Shown piece after piece: positions 46,101-54,603 of a stretch of 64,000 nucleotides of DNA (positions are counted from its first letter, which is position 1; each line of letters starts with the position of its first letter). The notes under the pieces are model-generated. The model saw nothing but the letters and a program-made list of their open reading frames with translations. It did not search any database and had not been told where the DNA came from. The stretch is from Haemaphysalis longicornis (lineage: Eukaryota; Arthropoda; Arachnida; Ixodida; Ixodidae): contig CM023448.1 of the NCBI GenBank assembly GCA_013339765.2, forward strand, positions 327,141,441-327,205,440, read 5' to 3'. The translations under genes were made by a program, and so were the position numbers.

Positions 46101-49100
46101 AGTGGGAGAGGCTTTCGTCCTGCAGTGGACCTAGTAGGCTGTGGTTGATGATGGTTATGATTTCCTCATTTCAGGTTCTCGGCAGACCTTTTTTGCTAAC
46201 CAGATTTGCCGCTACGCTGACATCTATGCCTTCACCTTTGTGAACCTCATGTACTACCCGTTCAGCTACATGTTCCGGGCTCCTCCAATGCTGGTAAGCT
46301 AGGTCTGGTTGTAGATGCTTATGCGTTGGAGAAATAGAGCTTGAGGCAGGAGCATGGCTGGGCATAATTGTTAGGCCTGCTTTTTTAATGTGCTGTATCT
46401 GCTGTGCTGTCTGATGGCACTTGAGTTGTACGCCTGAGTACCATCCAAAATGTAACAGTGCAAAGTGAACACATTGCCCCCACACCATTGCATCAGCCGT
46501 AGTGAAAATTGCGAGCTTAGCCTTCGTAACCAAACCTACACAGAAACATGTCTAAATTGAACCTGTTCTAATTACTCCTGCCTAATGCAATAAAATGCAC
46601 AGCTGCTGGACCTGTGAAGCATTTTAACAGCAAAGCTGTTCTTGGTCGAGGCTTTCGTGGGATGAGGCATGGTAACGCAGGCGCAGCGATGTGGACAGGA
46701 CATGGCCTAGCGAGGGGGAGAGCAAGCACACATGCAGCGTAGTGGGGAGAGGGAGAGCGGGCGCCAAGTGCAACGTGGGCAGAGTCAAGGAGGGGAGCAG
46801 AGGTATCTGCCAATTAGAGAGCTTGCGCCCAGCAGATGACTCGGAGGAGTGCGCATGTATACACGAGTGGGCTTGGCGGTCATTTCTGGAATATTCGTAA
46901 AATGTGTAAAGGGGCATATTGTCCAGAAGAAGCCGCTACCCATCAGGAGCGCCAGCGAGAGTTTGTGCGAATGGGAACCGATCTGCTGGCTTTGAAAAGT
47001 TCTATGAAGCTTAGCTTTGCGATTAGGGAACACTAGGGAGCTGTGCTGTTAACATCAGCGTTCACGACGTTAAGTCAGTGAAGCTGGGCTAATTTTTATC
47101 TAATTGCCGTTGTGTTTACTGTAGGGTAGTTAAGTGTGGGTGTGGACGGCCTTCTAGAACTGTTGGAGGGCACTCCAGACACAATGGGCTTTCAATAACC
47201 GATCTACCAGAGCAATGGGGATTTTGTGACAGGTGGTTGACCAGGTTAAAATGGTTCCTCTTATACCTATTTTATGGTCTGAGCCTCCAGTGACAGTGCA
47301 AGCAGTTCAAGAATCTTGTTGTAAAACACAAATTGCATCAAAATTGATTACTTTGACCGAGGGGGCAGCAGTAAAAAAGTTGGGTGAAGAAAGGGGCCAC
47401 TTGCAGGCAACTACCATGCATGGCTCTTGTAGGAAAGCAGCCTGCATTACAAGGTGAACACTGTATTGCCCAAATATGCTTGGTTGCCACTGCTCAATAT
47501 TTGTTATCTAGAAGTACACTACTTTCGTGCATATGGCCCACATTCAAGATTGAGTAGTTTTCAAGGCAAAATGGGGTGTCAGCTACAGTAAATACATTCT
47601 GACAAATATTGGCTTGTAGTTGTCTGCACTGGGCTGTACAGTTCTAGCCAAATACAACATGGGTCAAAATTGGGTGCAGCGTTATCATAAAGGTATTTGC
47701 TAGTGATGGCCTTTTTTTTTAGACAATGCATAAGCCTCTTTTAGATGCTCCCGAACCATATGGACCTGGTCGTCAAGGCATCAGGTCCATGCATCTAAAG
47801 GCCTGTCTGACAAGCATCAAGTGATTTAAGATGCAGGTCTTAAAAGATACGAGGTACTGGGACACAGGAATGATTGATCAAGTGACCTCTCAATTTTGTA
47901 TTGATGTACGTGCTCCATACAATGCATATGGTACTGCTTCTCGTATACTTCATATGGTGTGTTTGCATAGGGACCCAAGCATTGAGCTTTTACGGATAGT
48001 TTGCTGGTTTAATTTTTCATTGCAGGGGCTGTATTTCTGATTGCAGCAAAACACCAAAATGCGTGGACGTGTGTGGTAAAGATCGCAGCTGGTTTGAGTA
48101 AATTCACATCCCTCTACTTGGGTGCACCTAAAATAGCCCAGGTGTAAATTTGGCGGATGGAGCCCGAAATGAGAAATCAACCAGTACTAATTGCCCCCAG
48201 TAACATTTTCGAATACAGTGGAACCCCGTTCACATTTTTTTCATGGGACCGGGGAAAAAAATCGTAGCTACCAGGAAAACTCAGCAGTGAGGAAACCTTC
48301 GAAAAGGATTTAAAACAGCATAGGTTTGACTTGCAACAGTGCGTTTTTGACTTTCGATGAGAATGTAGGATTGCCGCTTTTTGCGATCGCTGGAAAATGC
48401 CACACGTGGCAGTGCATGGTCCCCAGCAATGTCAACTCTCTTCCAGCACTGGCTGCTTGTCTACTGCATTTAGTACGTCAAGCTTTTCCTGAAGGAAAAG
48501 CGCCTCCCATTTTCGCGACGCCATCAAGGCACGACAAAGGTTGCGGTTGCAAGTTCAGCGGTGTTCTCGAAGCTTGTAGCGCACGATGACAACAAAAGCG
48601 GTTGCTATTCTTGCGGTGGTGCTTTAAGCAAAACACGCTCTTCCGGCATTCCGAAGTGAAGCTTCCGTTGTAAGCGCAGTGATGATGGTGATAGCATAGA
48701 GAAACGTAGGACCAGCTAGTGGTGACGAATTGCACCCACATGCAGCTTCGTACAGTCAGTTTCGTAGCCAAGCCTGGCCAAGGCTAGTCAGACGTCAAAA
48801 TGGCGCTCTGCGCATGTTGCCCGGGTGGCTTAGGAGTGTCAGGTTGCGACGCATGATCCGGGATCGTGAGGATTTTAATACATGGGACTCTATGTGAGCT
48901 GCGCTGGGACAGGACAAGAGCAACGAAGCAGCCGGGAAAACGCAGCACTGCGGAACGCAAGAGCGGGGTTCTGCTGTACTATGTAGGCAGTGACAGCAGG
49001 CAAAAAATCAACTCGGCAGTCATAAGTGTAACTGAAAATATGGGGCAGAGATGGAGCACACAGGACAAGTGATGCTGAGGTTTTATTTGTGAAAAGTTCC

Positions 49101-50791
49101 TAATGCAATGCATGGGTCAAGAAAAAGCACACCAGAGGTAAAAAGGAACAGAAAAATAAGGTGATTTACTGCATAAAAAAAAAGAAACGGAAAGAGCAGA
49201 TTTAAAAATGCCCAACACGAAGATTAGGAAGGAAATTAGTGGCAGTGTATCCACTTGCTTTGCGACTTGTAGCATTTCTGCCACTGCCAGCAATGATGCT
49301 CCCATTCCTTAAAAGAGCACTAAAGTGCAAAAACAAATGCCAAGAGATCAGATATACCACTAGCTCTAGCAGCAGTTCAATAATGCAGGGAATGTCGAAA
49401 GTGTGGAAACAATTTGTACATTTTTTTTCCCACTACAATTGGTGGCATCACAAATCGTGAATGGCAAAATTGGATTGGTGGGGTTGTTCATTTTTCTGAA
49501 AAGAACGGGGCCCACATGTGTTTGAAATGAACGTGTCTGACATCTTTAGTGGGGCATGTGTTGTGCCAAATAGGCAGCCTCACTACCTCATCCGATATGC
49601 TTTGTTCTGGTTGTGAATTCAGCCAGATTCTTTTTCTGGTAAACATGTGCAGTCAAGGTTTAAGGCGGACGAGAGTGAAAATATTTCAGAACCCCTGCAG
49701 TAGTGTGCCTGATAGCAGAGTTTTGTTCAATTATACCTGTGACTTTGCAATAAATTTGATCTTGAGCAAATATCAGTACTGCTAAAATGGTATGAATTTT
49801 GTCAATTTAACTGAAATTTGAACAAATATTTTTGTAGTGTTCACCCGTGGTCAAAGTGTAGAGCAGCTGAAATGGTTGCTTAGATGGCTCGTCCCAATTG
49901 TGACATCATGCATCTTGGGCCTCTCGTAGTCGCAGCCATTAGCATAGTCGTGACTGCAATCAGTGTACGCCTAGGTGGCCGAAGTGCGTTGTGGGTACCT
50001 CCGTGGCTTTGGAGTCGCACTTAGACCTTGCTACAATTCAGACTTGTTGGCACAAACTCAAGCCAGTTGGCAGTGTGTGGCTAGTGTTGTACTATTATTC
50101 AATGCCATCCCGTCTGCATAACTTTAACATTGGAGGATATACACGGTGTTCTTTGTCTGTGCACTTGGTTGAAGTATGTGGGTCACATGTGAAATTACTT
50201 GTGTAAACATAAGTTGTGCACGAGAACTTGTGCAGTGCTTCTAGGAACTTCTCTTGCAGCTCCTAAGGGAAGTATTTTGTTCACAAAATGACCCACCTCT
50301 CACTCTTGCATGGCATTGCTGGTGTCAGTATGGTGTGCCTTGCTCTGCAGATGCCGCACGAGTCCACGGTGAACCACGAGCAAGACCCAACACTCCAAAT
50401 GAATGGCGATAGCATGCTGGACGGTGAACTAATCAAAAGCGGCTCATCCGAGCCCGTGCGCAAATTCTCCAAGAGCGAACAGGTGAGGCTGCATGCAGGG
50501 CTGTAAGGGACTGTGGCGAGTGTGTTCGTAAAGGCAGCCGCCTGTCTCTCCTTCTCTTCATTCTGGTCGGCAGCCTTCAAGCAGCATCTGATGCACAGGG
50601 GGCAAGCATACCTGTTCCATCTGCGCGTGCTGCAAAGTGAAGGCGCGACACTGACTGCCTGAAATTGTGTGCAGGTGCCGCACCGCTTCCCGGAAGCCCC
50701 AAGCCAGATTACGCACCACCACGACACGGATGATGACGACGAAGAAGCGGAGCGGGCCTCCGAGTCTCAACGCCAGTGGGCAGCTGCTTAA
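28074..50791 (+). CDS. NT5C2: Cytosolic purine 5'-nucleotidase (cN-II), 19 coding exons
   Basis: This gene encodes the cytosolic HAD-superfamily phosphatase that dephosphorylates IMP and GMP (and can transfer the phosphate to nucleosides), controlling purine pools; the family enzyme is a tetramer activated by ATP-type effectors. Nineteen exons join in phase into 595 residues (human protein about 561). Visible motifs are DMDYT with nucleophile D87 and D89 (motif I), TNSD with T284 (motif II), DARKP with K322 (motif III) and GDHIYGD with D381 and D386 (motif IV). The C-terminus keeps a short acidic stretch (DTDDDDEEAE), as in the vertebrate enzyme. Exons: 28074-28172, 28499-28605, 28667-28740, 28808-28925, 31749-31844, 31910-31998, 33459-33516, 37485-37578, 38400-38479, 42110-42170, 42267-42308, 42412-42504, 42590-42656, 45104-45326, 45407-45467, 45555-45612, 46175-46293, 50351-50482, 50675-50791. 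All introns are GT-AG except intron 9 (GC-AG). The N-terminal exon and start are least certain. Confidence 0.95.
28499..28605 (+). CDS. NT5C2: NT5C2 exon 2 (residues 34-68)
   Basis: A pyrimidine-rich acceptor (CTTTCCTTCCGCAG) starts the exon in phase 0. It encodes a linker ending KKYYRAPLH, matching the basic segment before the conserved core (KKYRREAYHR in the human protein). The donor is GTAAAA, and the following intron is only 61 bp. Confidence 0.88.
28667..28740 (+). CDS. NT5C2: NT5C2 exon 3 (residues 70-93, catalytic motif I)
   Basis: This exon encodes RIFVNRSLHLDKIKFFGF followed by DMDYT, the HAD motif I with the nucleophilic aspartate D87 and D89. Residue R69 is split across the exon 2/3 junction. 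The donor GTGAGT is followed by a 67-bp intron. Confidence 0.97.
28808..28925 (+). CDS. NT5C2: NT5C2 exon 4 (residues 94-132)
   Basis: It encodes QYKSPDYEAF and continues to YDSTFPI, closely matching the human segment YKSPEYESL...YDSTFPT. The acceptor is TTCCAG and the donor GTGAGG. The next intron is about 2.8 kb. Confidence 0.97.
30318..30455 (+). mobile_element. Old diverged SINE in NT5C2 intron 4
   Basis: GGGTTCGAGCCTTGGCTG, then a stretch resembling GATGGAGGCGAAAAGC and GACGTGTGTTAGAAATTTC follow the SINE body order on the + strand. Divergence is high. Confidence 0.6.
31749..31844 (+). CDS. NT5C2: NT5C2 exon 5 (residues 134-164)
   Basis: It encodes GLWFDSQYGNLLKVDPYG and continues to CCHGFQFLK, equivalent to the human GLVFDTLYGNLLKVDAYG region. 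R133 and T165 are split codons. The following intron (31845-31909) is 65 bp. Confidence 0.97.
31910..31998 (+). CDS. NT5C2: NT5C2 exon 6 (residues 166-194)
   Basis: It encodes GEIYKIYPNKFIKLDES and then FVLNTLFNLP, matching human EQYPNKFIQ...YILNTLFNLP. The acceptor is GTGGGCAG and the donor GTGAGT. Confidence 0.97.
33459..33516 (+). CDS. NT5C2: NT5C2 exon 7 (residues 196-213)
   Basis: A 58-bp exon encodes ETYLLACLVDFFSTSPQYIP, matching human ETYLLACLVDFFTNCPRY. It is followed by a roughly 4-kb intron that holds a mariner-like element and one copy of an unclassified 1.3-kb repeat. Confidence 0.96.
33815..34150. mobile_element. Mariner-like MITE in NT5C2 intron 7
   Basis: The left end CAGTCCAATCTCG and right end CGAGATGTGACTG are imperfect inverted repeats flanked by TA on both sides. 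The right arm contains GTTATATCGAG, frequent in Tc1/mariner-type repeats. It has no coding capacity. Confidence 0.65.
35250..36540 (+). repeat. Unclassified 1.3-kb dispersed repeat, copy A (NT5C2 intron 7)
   Basis: Many colinear blocks are shared with 40190-41530: GAATATACATTTTGT, GTGGTGAAGCC, TGCATTGCAGTGCCACCTA, AAAGAAACAATA, CGTGGTAG.GCCAAATA and GAATTTCACAA. Both copies are on the + strand. I see no TIRs, tail or coding domain. Confidence 0.75.
37485..37578 (+). CDS. NT5C2: NT5C2 exon 8 (residues 215-245)
   Basis: It encodes TKTGVKIGNLFMSFKSIF then QDVRGAVDNIHTY, equivalent to human [23 protein letters not shown]. A strong T-rich acceptor precedes it, and the donor is GTAAGT. Confidence 0.97.
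38400..38479 (+). CDS. NT5C2: NT5C2 exon 9 (residues 246-271), GC donor
   Basis: It encodes GQLKTETINNLDKYLEKD then ERLPLLLD, matching human [25 protein letters not shown]. The reading frame is kept only if the exon ends at AG|GCAAGT, a GC-AG intron. Using the GT three bases further on would shift the frame and meet a stop early in exon 10. Confidence 0.95.
38681..39807. mobile_element. 1127-bp hAT-like element in NT5C2 intron 9
   Basis: The ends CAAGGGCGTCCG and CGGACGCCCATG form short TIRs flanked by the 8-bp duplication GTGTAGGG (38673-38680, 39808-39815), the size hAT elements create. Subterminal G-runs on the left match C-runs on the right. Only short reading frames exist and I could not recognise a transposase. 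Confidence 0.85.
40190..41530 (+). repeat. Unclassified 1.3-kb dispersed repeat, copy B (NT5C2 intron 9)
   Basis: This segment is colinear with copy A at 35250-36540 over its whole length, including the end block GAGTGGCATGCTATTTTTCA. It has an internal tandem of CTTGAAGTCTGCTTGAAATC that copy A lacks. Confidence 0.75.
42110..42170 (+). CDS. NT5C2: NT5C2 exon 10 (residues 273-292, catalytic motif II)
   Basis: It encodes MRAHDKKLFLLTNSDYAYTA. T284 in TNSD corresponds to the conserved motif II threonine. The acceptor is TCCTCCCAG and the donor GTACGT. Confidence 0.97.
42267..42308 (+). CDS. NT5C2: NT5C2 exon 11 (residues 293-306)
   Basis: A 42-bp microexon encodes KVMQYLFDFPNTKH, matching human KIMTYLFDFPHGPK. 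It is about five residues shorter than human around the exon 11/12 junction. Both borders are in phase 0. Confidence 0.95.
42412..42504 (+). CDS. NT5C2: NT5C2 exon 12 (residues 307-337, catalytic motif III)
   Basis: It encodes RTWESYFDYIVVDARKPLFF and then GEGTILRQVDT. K322 of DARKP is the motif III lysine. Both borders are in phase 0, so exons 11 and 12 could each be skipped without a frameshift. Confidence 0.97.
42590..42656 (+). CDS. NT5C2: NT5C2 exon 13 (residues 338-359)
   Basis: It encodes STGALRIGSHIGPLQLGQVY then SG, matching human [23 protein letters not shown]. The donor is GTGAGT, followed by a 2.4-kb intron that contains a diverged SINE. Confidence 0.97.
43542..43730 (+). mobile_element. 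Old diverged SINE in NT5C2 intron 13
   Basis: GGTGTGGTGGCTCAGTGTCT forms the A-box head. ATGATGGAGGTGAAAAGCA and GGATCTTGGTGCACATTATT follow in SINE order on the + strand. Confidence 0.75.
45104..45326 (+). CDS. NT5C2: NT5C2 exon 14 (residues 361-433, catalytic motif IV)
   Basis: The longest coding exon encodes VGAKGKDVLYIGDHIYGD and onwards to LFEKLQELDICLGDIYK. D381 and D386 of GDHIYGD are the metal-binding motif IV aspartates. KSKKTRGWRTFLMIPEL follows and is nearly invariant in the family. Confidence 0.98.
45407..45467 (+). CDS. NT5C2: NT5C2 exon 15 (residues 435-454)
   Basis: It encodes NLDSSSTDVPDIGKLRQSIR, matching human [20 protein letters not shown]. The flanking introns are 80 and 87 bp. 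Confidence 0.96.
45555..45612 (+). CDS. NT5C2: NT5C2 exon 16 (residues 455-473)
   Basis: It encodes ETSHELDMCYGILGSMFRS, matching human VTHDMDMCYGMMGSLFRS. The donor GTGAGT opens a 562-bp intron that is largely a 5'-truncated LINE. Confidence 0.97.
45752..46165 (+). mobile_element. 5'-truncated RTE-like LINE in NT5C2 intron 16
   Basis: The + strand encodes LINE C-terminal motifs: NQCVLP, RVMERIMIRVTLRERKRV, RVTEWIPRDW, RGRPIIRWREEVRKFG and GEAFVLQW. It ends in a decayed TGATGATGG tail. It fills most of intron 16, and its 3' end lies just before the polypyrimidine tract of exon 17. There are frameshifts near its 5' end. Confidence 0.88.
46175..46293 (+). CDS. NT5C2: NT5C2 exon 17 (residues 475-513)
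   Basis: It encodes SRQTFFANQICRYADIYAF then VNLMYYPFSYMFRAPPML, matching human [20 protein letters not shown]...YYPFSYLFRAAHVL. Its acceptor lies only about 14 nt past the end of an inserted LINE. Confidence 0.97.
46620..47055. repeat. Repeat bounded by AACAGCAAAGCTGTT motifs (NT5C2 intron 17)
   Basis: TTTTAACAGCAAAGCTGTT at the left and AGCTGTGCTGTTAAC at the right are inverted. The left motif also occurs near 52050 and 56441, so it marks a dispersed family. Confidence 0.55.
48216..48976. mobile_element. 761-bp Tc1/mariner or pogo-like element in NT5C2 intron 17
   Basis: The left end CAGTGGAACCCCGTTC and right end GAGCGGGGTTCTGCTG are inverted repeats flanked by TA (48214-48215, 48977-48978). 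Subterminal GGGAAAAC/TCAGCA segments also pair. No transposase frame is visible. Confidence 0.8.
50351..50482 (+). CDS. NT5C2: NT5C2 exon 18 (residues 514-557)
   Basis: It encodes MPHESTVNHEQDPTLQMNGD and onwards to KFSKSEQ. MPHESTVNH matches human MPHESTVEH; the rest is the variable C-terminal region. Both borders are in phase 0. Confidence 0.95.
50675..50791 (+). CDS. NT5C2: NT5C2 exon 19 (residues 558-595 and stop)
   Basis: It encodes VPHRFPEAPSQITHHHDT then DDDDEEAERASES and ends WAAA with TAA at 50789-50791. The PQ(S)QITHxHD...acidic layout matches the human tail, though the acidic run is shorter. Confidence 0.95.
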   Translation: MPHRFPEAPSQITHHHDTDDDDEEAERASESQRQWAAA

Positions 50792-51215
50792 AGGCCCCCA
50801 AACCCTGGGCGCGCTCGTTCTGCAAAGGCAGCTAGCCGAACAGTGGCCTTAACAAGTGGTGCTCACATGAGCCCGCCTTGGAAGCTGCTCCGCTTGGCCC
50901 CATTGCCGGGAGTGGGCTGGCCCTGGCTTGTATCGTGGCAAGCACTGTCGAGCAGGATATGTACATTGTGTAAATTTTTTTTATATATATGTACTAGCGC
51001 AATCCAGGTGGCTCACTCATTGTGTGTGTGCTTGTCTCTGGTGCAGTATGCAAGTTTTTTTTTCTTGTGCAATTCAGATTTCTCACACGCTTCCTGCAAA
51101 TATAGCCACGTCAGCCCTTCCCAGGTTTGTCTCTGGTATTAATGTAATTCTTAACTGTTTATCTGCCTTGTACTGGCCACTTTTTAGGGAATAAAATATT
51201 TTCCAACAACTGTAT
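50792..51215 (+). other. NT5C2: NT5C2 3' UTR
   Basis: The stop codon is followed by about 420 bp without further coding similarity, ending shortly after an AATAAA at 51190-51195. The 3' end is approximate because cleavage sites cannot be read exactly from sequence. Confidence 0.7.
51190..51195 (+). terminator. Poly(A) signal AATAAA of NT5C2
   Basis: The canonical hexamer lies about 400 bp after the NT5C2 stop codon and is followed by a GT-containing stretch (TGTATGCTAAAGCTGTCTC). It is the first AATAAA after the stop. Confidence 0.75.
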
Positions 51216-52115
51216 GCTAAAGCTGTCTCATTCCTTCTCTAAGAACCTAGGGCCATATTCACAAAGCATAGTGGTTATGGTTACCTTGTATATGCCACCA
51301 TCGAAGGCAGCCTACACTAAGGAGTATAGAAATTGCTGTCTGTTCCACCCAGAGCTGTGGACTTCTTTGACTTTACTTCTCAATGCCCCTGTGTCAAGAC
51401 TTCAACACACAGTACGGTTCCCAGGTGATCTAGATGAATCCATAGCAGCTAAACCAATGCAGCACACATCGTAGCCTGGTTGCAGCTGTGGTGCTGAAAG
51501 CAAAAAAAATTTGGAATGCGATTTTTGATTGAGTCCTTGACTTTTGTTTGTTGAAAGACAAAAGTTCAGGGCCATTACTTCAGAAGTATGTTTTGCAATT
51601 TGGACATCTGGCTTTCTTTTACATGGGAGCTAACCAAGGCACTGCAACAGTGCAATACCTCTGTCAGTATATCTGGGCACAAATGAGGTAGAGGAGGCAA
51701 CAGTGCCTGGGCGGTCTGACAGAGCAGTAGGCAAAGCATAAATGTGTAACAGCAGCGTATTACTGGCTACTGCTAAATCGTGACCTTGCAAAGTCCTACG
51801 CACACTGCCTCCCCCCCCTTCCCCCCCATATCCCACGAGATGGCCCTGAGTGGGAATCCAGCAGTGCACACAACACATCTAAAGGGGCAGGAGAAGGGAG
51901 GGGAATTGCGGTGAAGTGTTGAAAACTTTAAGCAATGATTGCAACAACTAACAAAATGTACCAGAAGAATGCGGGTGCTCCGCCTCCCCGTCTGTCTCCT
52001 CGCATTCAAAACAATACGTCCTCGAAGCCTTAGCGTATGGCCTTTTTTTTTTTAACAGCAAAGCTGGTTCCTGAAGCCCCGTATGTATCCCCTGCATGCG
52101 TTCCAAGAAGAGTAT
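51216..52115. other. Non-genic spacer after NT5C2
   Basis: No coding signal. A C-run pair near 51811-51827 and a T-run near 52043 that precedes the AACAGCAAAGCTG motif are the only structure. Confidence 0.5.
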
Positions 52116-52269
52116 GGGCCTCTTCGATTTTCCACTTCTGGCTCCCCGCGGGCTGCCCGCGGGTAGTCCGAGGATTCCCCGAAGCCATAGGGATACACGG
52201 GAAAATCGAATGTTGGACTGCTTCTCGGGGAGCCCGCGGTGAGCCCGAGACTGTAAATCGAAGAGGCCC
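52116..52269. mobile_element. Foldback MITE, GGGCCTCTTCGATT family
   Basis: GGGCCTCTTCGATTT at the left and its complement at the right bound a CCGCGGGC-rich core. TAT flanks both sides. A related element lies at 56851. Confidence 0.75.
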
Positions 52270-52876
52270 TATGTTGCGCGGTTTCTGTCCGTGTATATCG
52301 TGGACTCTGTGCATGCGCAGGTAAAGGAGAGCGGAAAAGAGTGGCGCCGCCGCTGCAGCGGTCGTGGAAATTTCCTGGCCGCGTGCACAACCAGCCGCTG
52401 ATCACTCAAGCTGCAGCAGGTGCAGCATGAAGAAGCGTTGAAGAAGGAATGTGAGGGTGTAGAACAAGCAGCTCGACACTTCAACGACAGCTTAGCTGGC
52501 ATTCCAACTTCACAGACTGGATTGCGCAATTTCTTTTTTAGCTCCACCCGAAGTTGGATGATCGCAGCAAAACTGGACGGTGGTGACACCACGTGCAAGC
52601 TCACGTGACGTCACCACCATCCTTTCTGGTGCACTGCCCGCAGCTTCCCTAGCGCTGCTCGAGATAAGAGCACAATATAAGTTCACTGCCTTTCGCCATT
52701 TACGCAGTTCACCAACATGGCAGCTATCGTGACGTCAGTGCAAGCTATATGCACTATATGTAAGCAATGAAAGAGACCCGTCAATCGAGTTCATGAAAGA
52801 AAACTATTCAGCGCTAACCGTTACGCAGGCCTGGAACCGCGCCAAACGAAAAAGTGCAAGATTACGATAACTGCAG

Positions 52877-54075
52877 AAGTATGTATTTATTGAGCGGAAA
52901 AGCATTATTTTCATATGGGCGTAGTAGGGGAGGTTGGCCTTTTTCTTGCCCTGCACCACCATGACGCCGTCCATGTAGTCGTGTGTCATCTAGTCGCTGT
53001 TTCGCCCCAAGGCTATCATGCCAGCCTCGACGCAGACTGCCTTGCACTGTGCCCCGTTGGAGCCGTCAGTGCAGCGCGTTAGCCCTTCGAAGTTGACGTC
53101 CCTTGGTAGTTCGTCTTGCGCGAGTGAATGTGCATGATGCGTGCCCGGGCCTTTTCGTCCGGGTCCGGAAACTCAATCTTCCTGTCCAGTCGGCCGGACG
53201 TCAGCACGGCCGGGTCCAGTATATGTCCACTCGGTTGGTAGCTGCGATCACCCTGACGTCCCCGCTCGAGCTGAACCCGTCTAGCTGATTGAGCAGCTCG
53301 AGCATGGTGCGCTGCACCTCCCGGCAGCCGGTTTCCTCAGAGTCGAAGCGCTTGGTGCCGATAGCGTCCAGCTCGTCGATGAATAATCGCCGGCACCTCC
53401 TTGGCGAGCGCTAACGCGTCTCTCACCAACTTGGCCCCATCGCCGATGAATGTCTGAACCACCGAAGGGGCAGCGAGTTTGAGGAACGTGGATTTGGTCT
53501 GCGCCACCCAAGCCCGAGCCATGAGGGTCTTGCCGGTTCCTGGAGGACCGTAAAGGAGCGCTCCCTTGTTTGGATCCAATCCGATCTTCGCAAACTTGCC
53601 CTTGTGCGTAACGGGAAGGACCACGGCCTCGACCAGCTCTTGAATCAGTTTGTCGAGACGGCCGATGTCACTGTAGTGTTCCGTGGACCACTCGTTTACT
53701 TGCATGGCCGTGACGCGGGAGTCGTACTCAGGCGGCAATGTCTCCACGATGACGTTCGAGACCTTATTGACACCGACGTAGTAACGGGGGCGAAGCTTTT
53801 CGGCATCTAGGCCGACGAGTGGCAAAAACACGGTCTGACGCTTGGGGGTTTTGATGATGACGCTCTTACCCTTTTGCTCAGAGTTGGGTTAACTCTGGCA
53901 CCGTCCTCTTCGCCAAGTTCCTCTGGGTCGAGGTCGGGCAGCTCGGCTAAAGTTGACACCAAGTACGGCAGCACTTTCTTGAGCTTGATCTTGTCGTCGT
54001 TCGCCTTGATCTTCTTCAGCGCTTCGATCTCGTGCATGATGTGCATAACCTCGCTCTTCATTACGTCCAGCATCT
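52877..54075 (-). pseudogene. PSMC3: Processed pseudogene of 26S proteasome ATPase subunit 6A (Rpt5)
   Basis: The - strand carries an intronless, decayed copy of the proteasome AAA-ATPase Rpt5. Recognisable parts in order: MKSEV plus coiled-coil region, FLPLVGLDAEKL, EYDSRVTAMQV, YSDIGRLDKLIQELVEAVVLP, the Walker A motif GPPGTGKT, FIGDGAKLVRDALALAKE, a Walker B region readable only in another frame, IAATNRVD, SGRLDRKIEFP, and a C-terminal KKKANLPYYA. Frameshifts lie near 53880, 53390 and 53225, an in-frame TAG lies near 52990, and the normal stop after YYA is gone. The first roughly 50 residues of the family are missing. A 3' UTR-like AATAAA lies beyond the end, but no poly(A) tail is visible. 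It cannot make a working ATPase; the parent gene is elsewhere. Confidence 0.93.
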
Positions 54076-54495
54076 TCATCATCATCATCACCAGCCTATC
54101 TACGCCCACTGCAGGGCAAAGGCCTCTCCCATTATTCTCCAATTACCTCGGTCCTGTGCCAACTGTGACCAATTTATCCCCGCAAACTTCTTGATCTCAT
54201 CTGCCCATCTAGCTTTCTGCCGCCCCCTGCAACGCTTGCCTTCTCTAGGGATCCACTCTGTTGCCCTTAATGACCAGCGGTTATCTTGCCTTCGCATTAC
54301 ATGCCCTGCCCACGTCCATTTCTTCTTAATTTCTACTAATATGTTCTTAACGCGCGTTTGTTCCCTGACCCACTCCACTCTCTTCTTGTCCCTTAATGTT
54401 ACACCTATCATCTTCCGTTCCATTGCTCGCTGAGTCGTCCTCAATTCAAGTGTAACCCTCTTAGTGAGCCTCCAAGTTGACTTGTATGTGCTGAG
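54066..54495 (-). mobile_element. 5'-truncated RTE-like LINE, 3' end fused to PSMC3 pseudogene
   Basis: The - strand encodes the C-terminal end of a LINE polyprotein: TWRLTK, RAMERKMIGVTLRDKKR, WAGHVMRRQDNRW, ATEWIPREGK, RGRQKARWADEIKKF and GEAFALQW. It finishes with a TGATGATGATGA tail. It is a different subfamily from the copies near 5.5 kb and 46 kb. The tail runs straight into the PSMC3 pseudogene on the same strand. Confidence 0.88.
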
Positions 54496-54603
54496 ATTAA
54501 AATTATAAATTCTAAAATTATTGCTAAAATATTTGATTTTTGCGACAAGCCCACTGATACTGTCAGAGGACTTTCCGCTGCTGGCTATAAAGAAAAGAAA
54601 AAA

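Noticed and set aside
52804..54142. Functional proteasome ATPase gene
   Set aside because: No introns, several frameshifts, an internal stop, missing N-terminus and lost stop codon mark it as a dead retrocopy.
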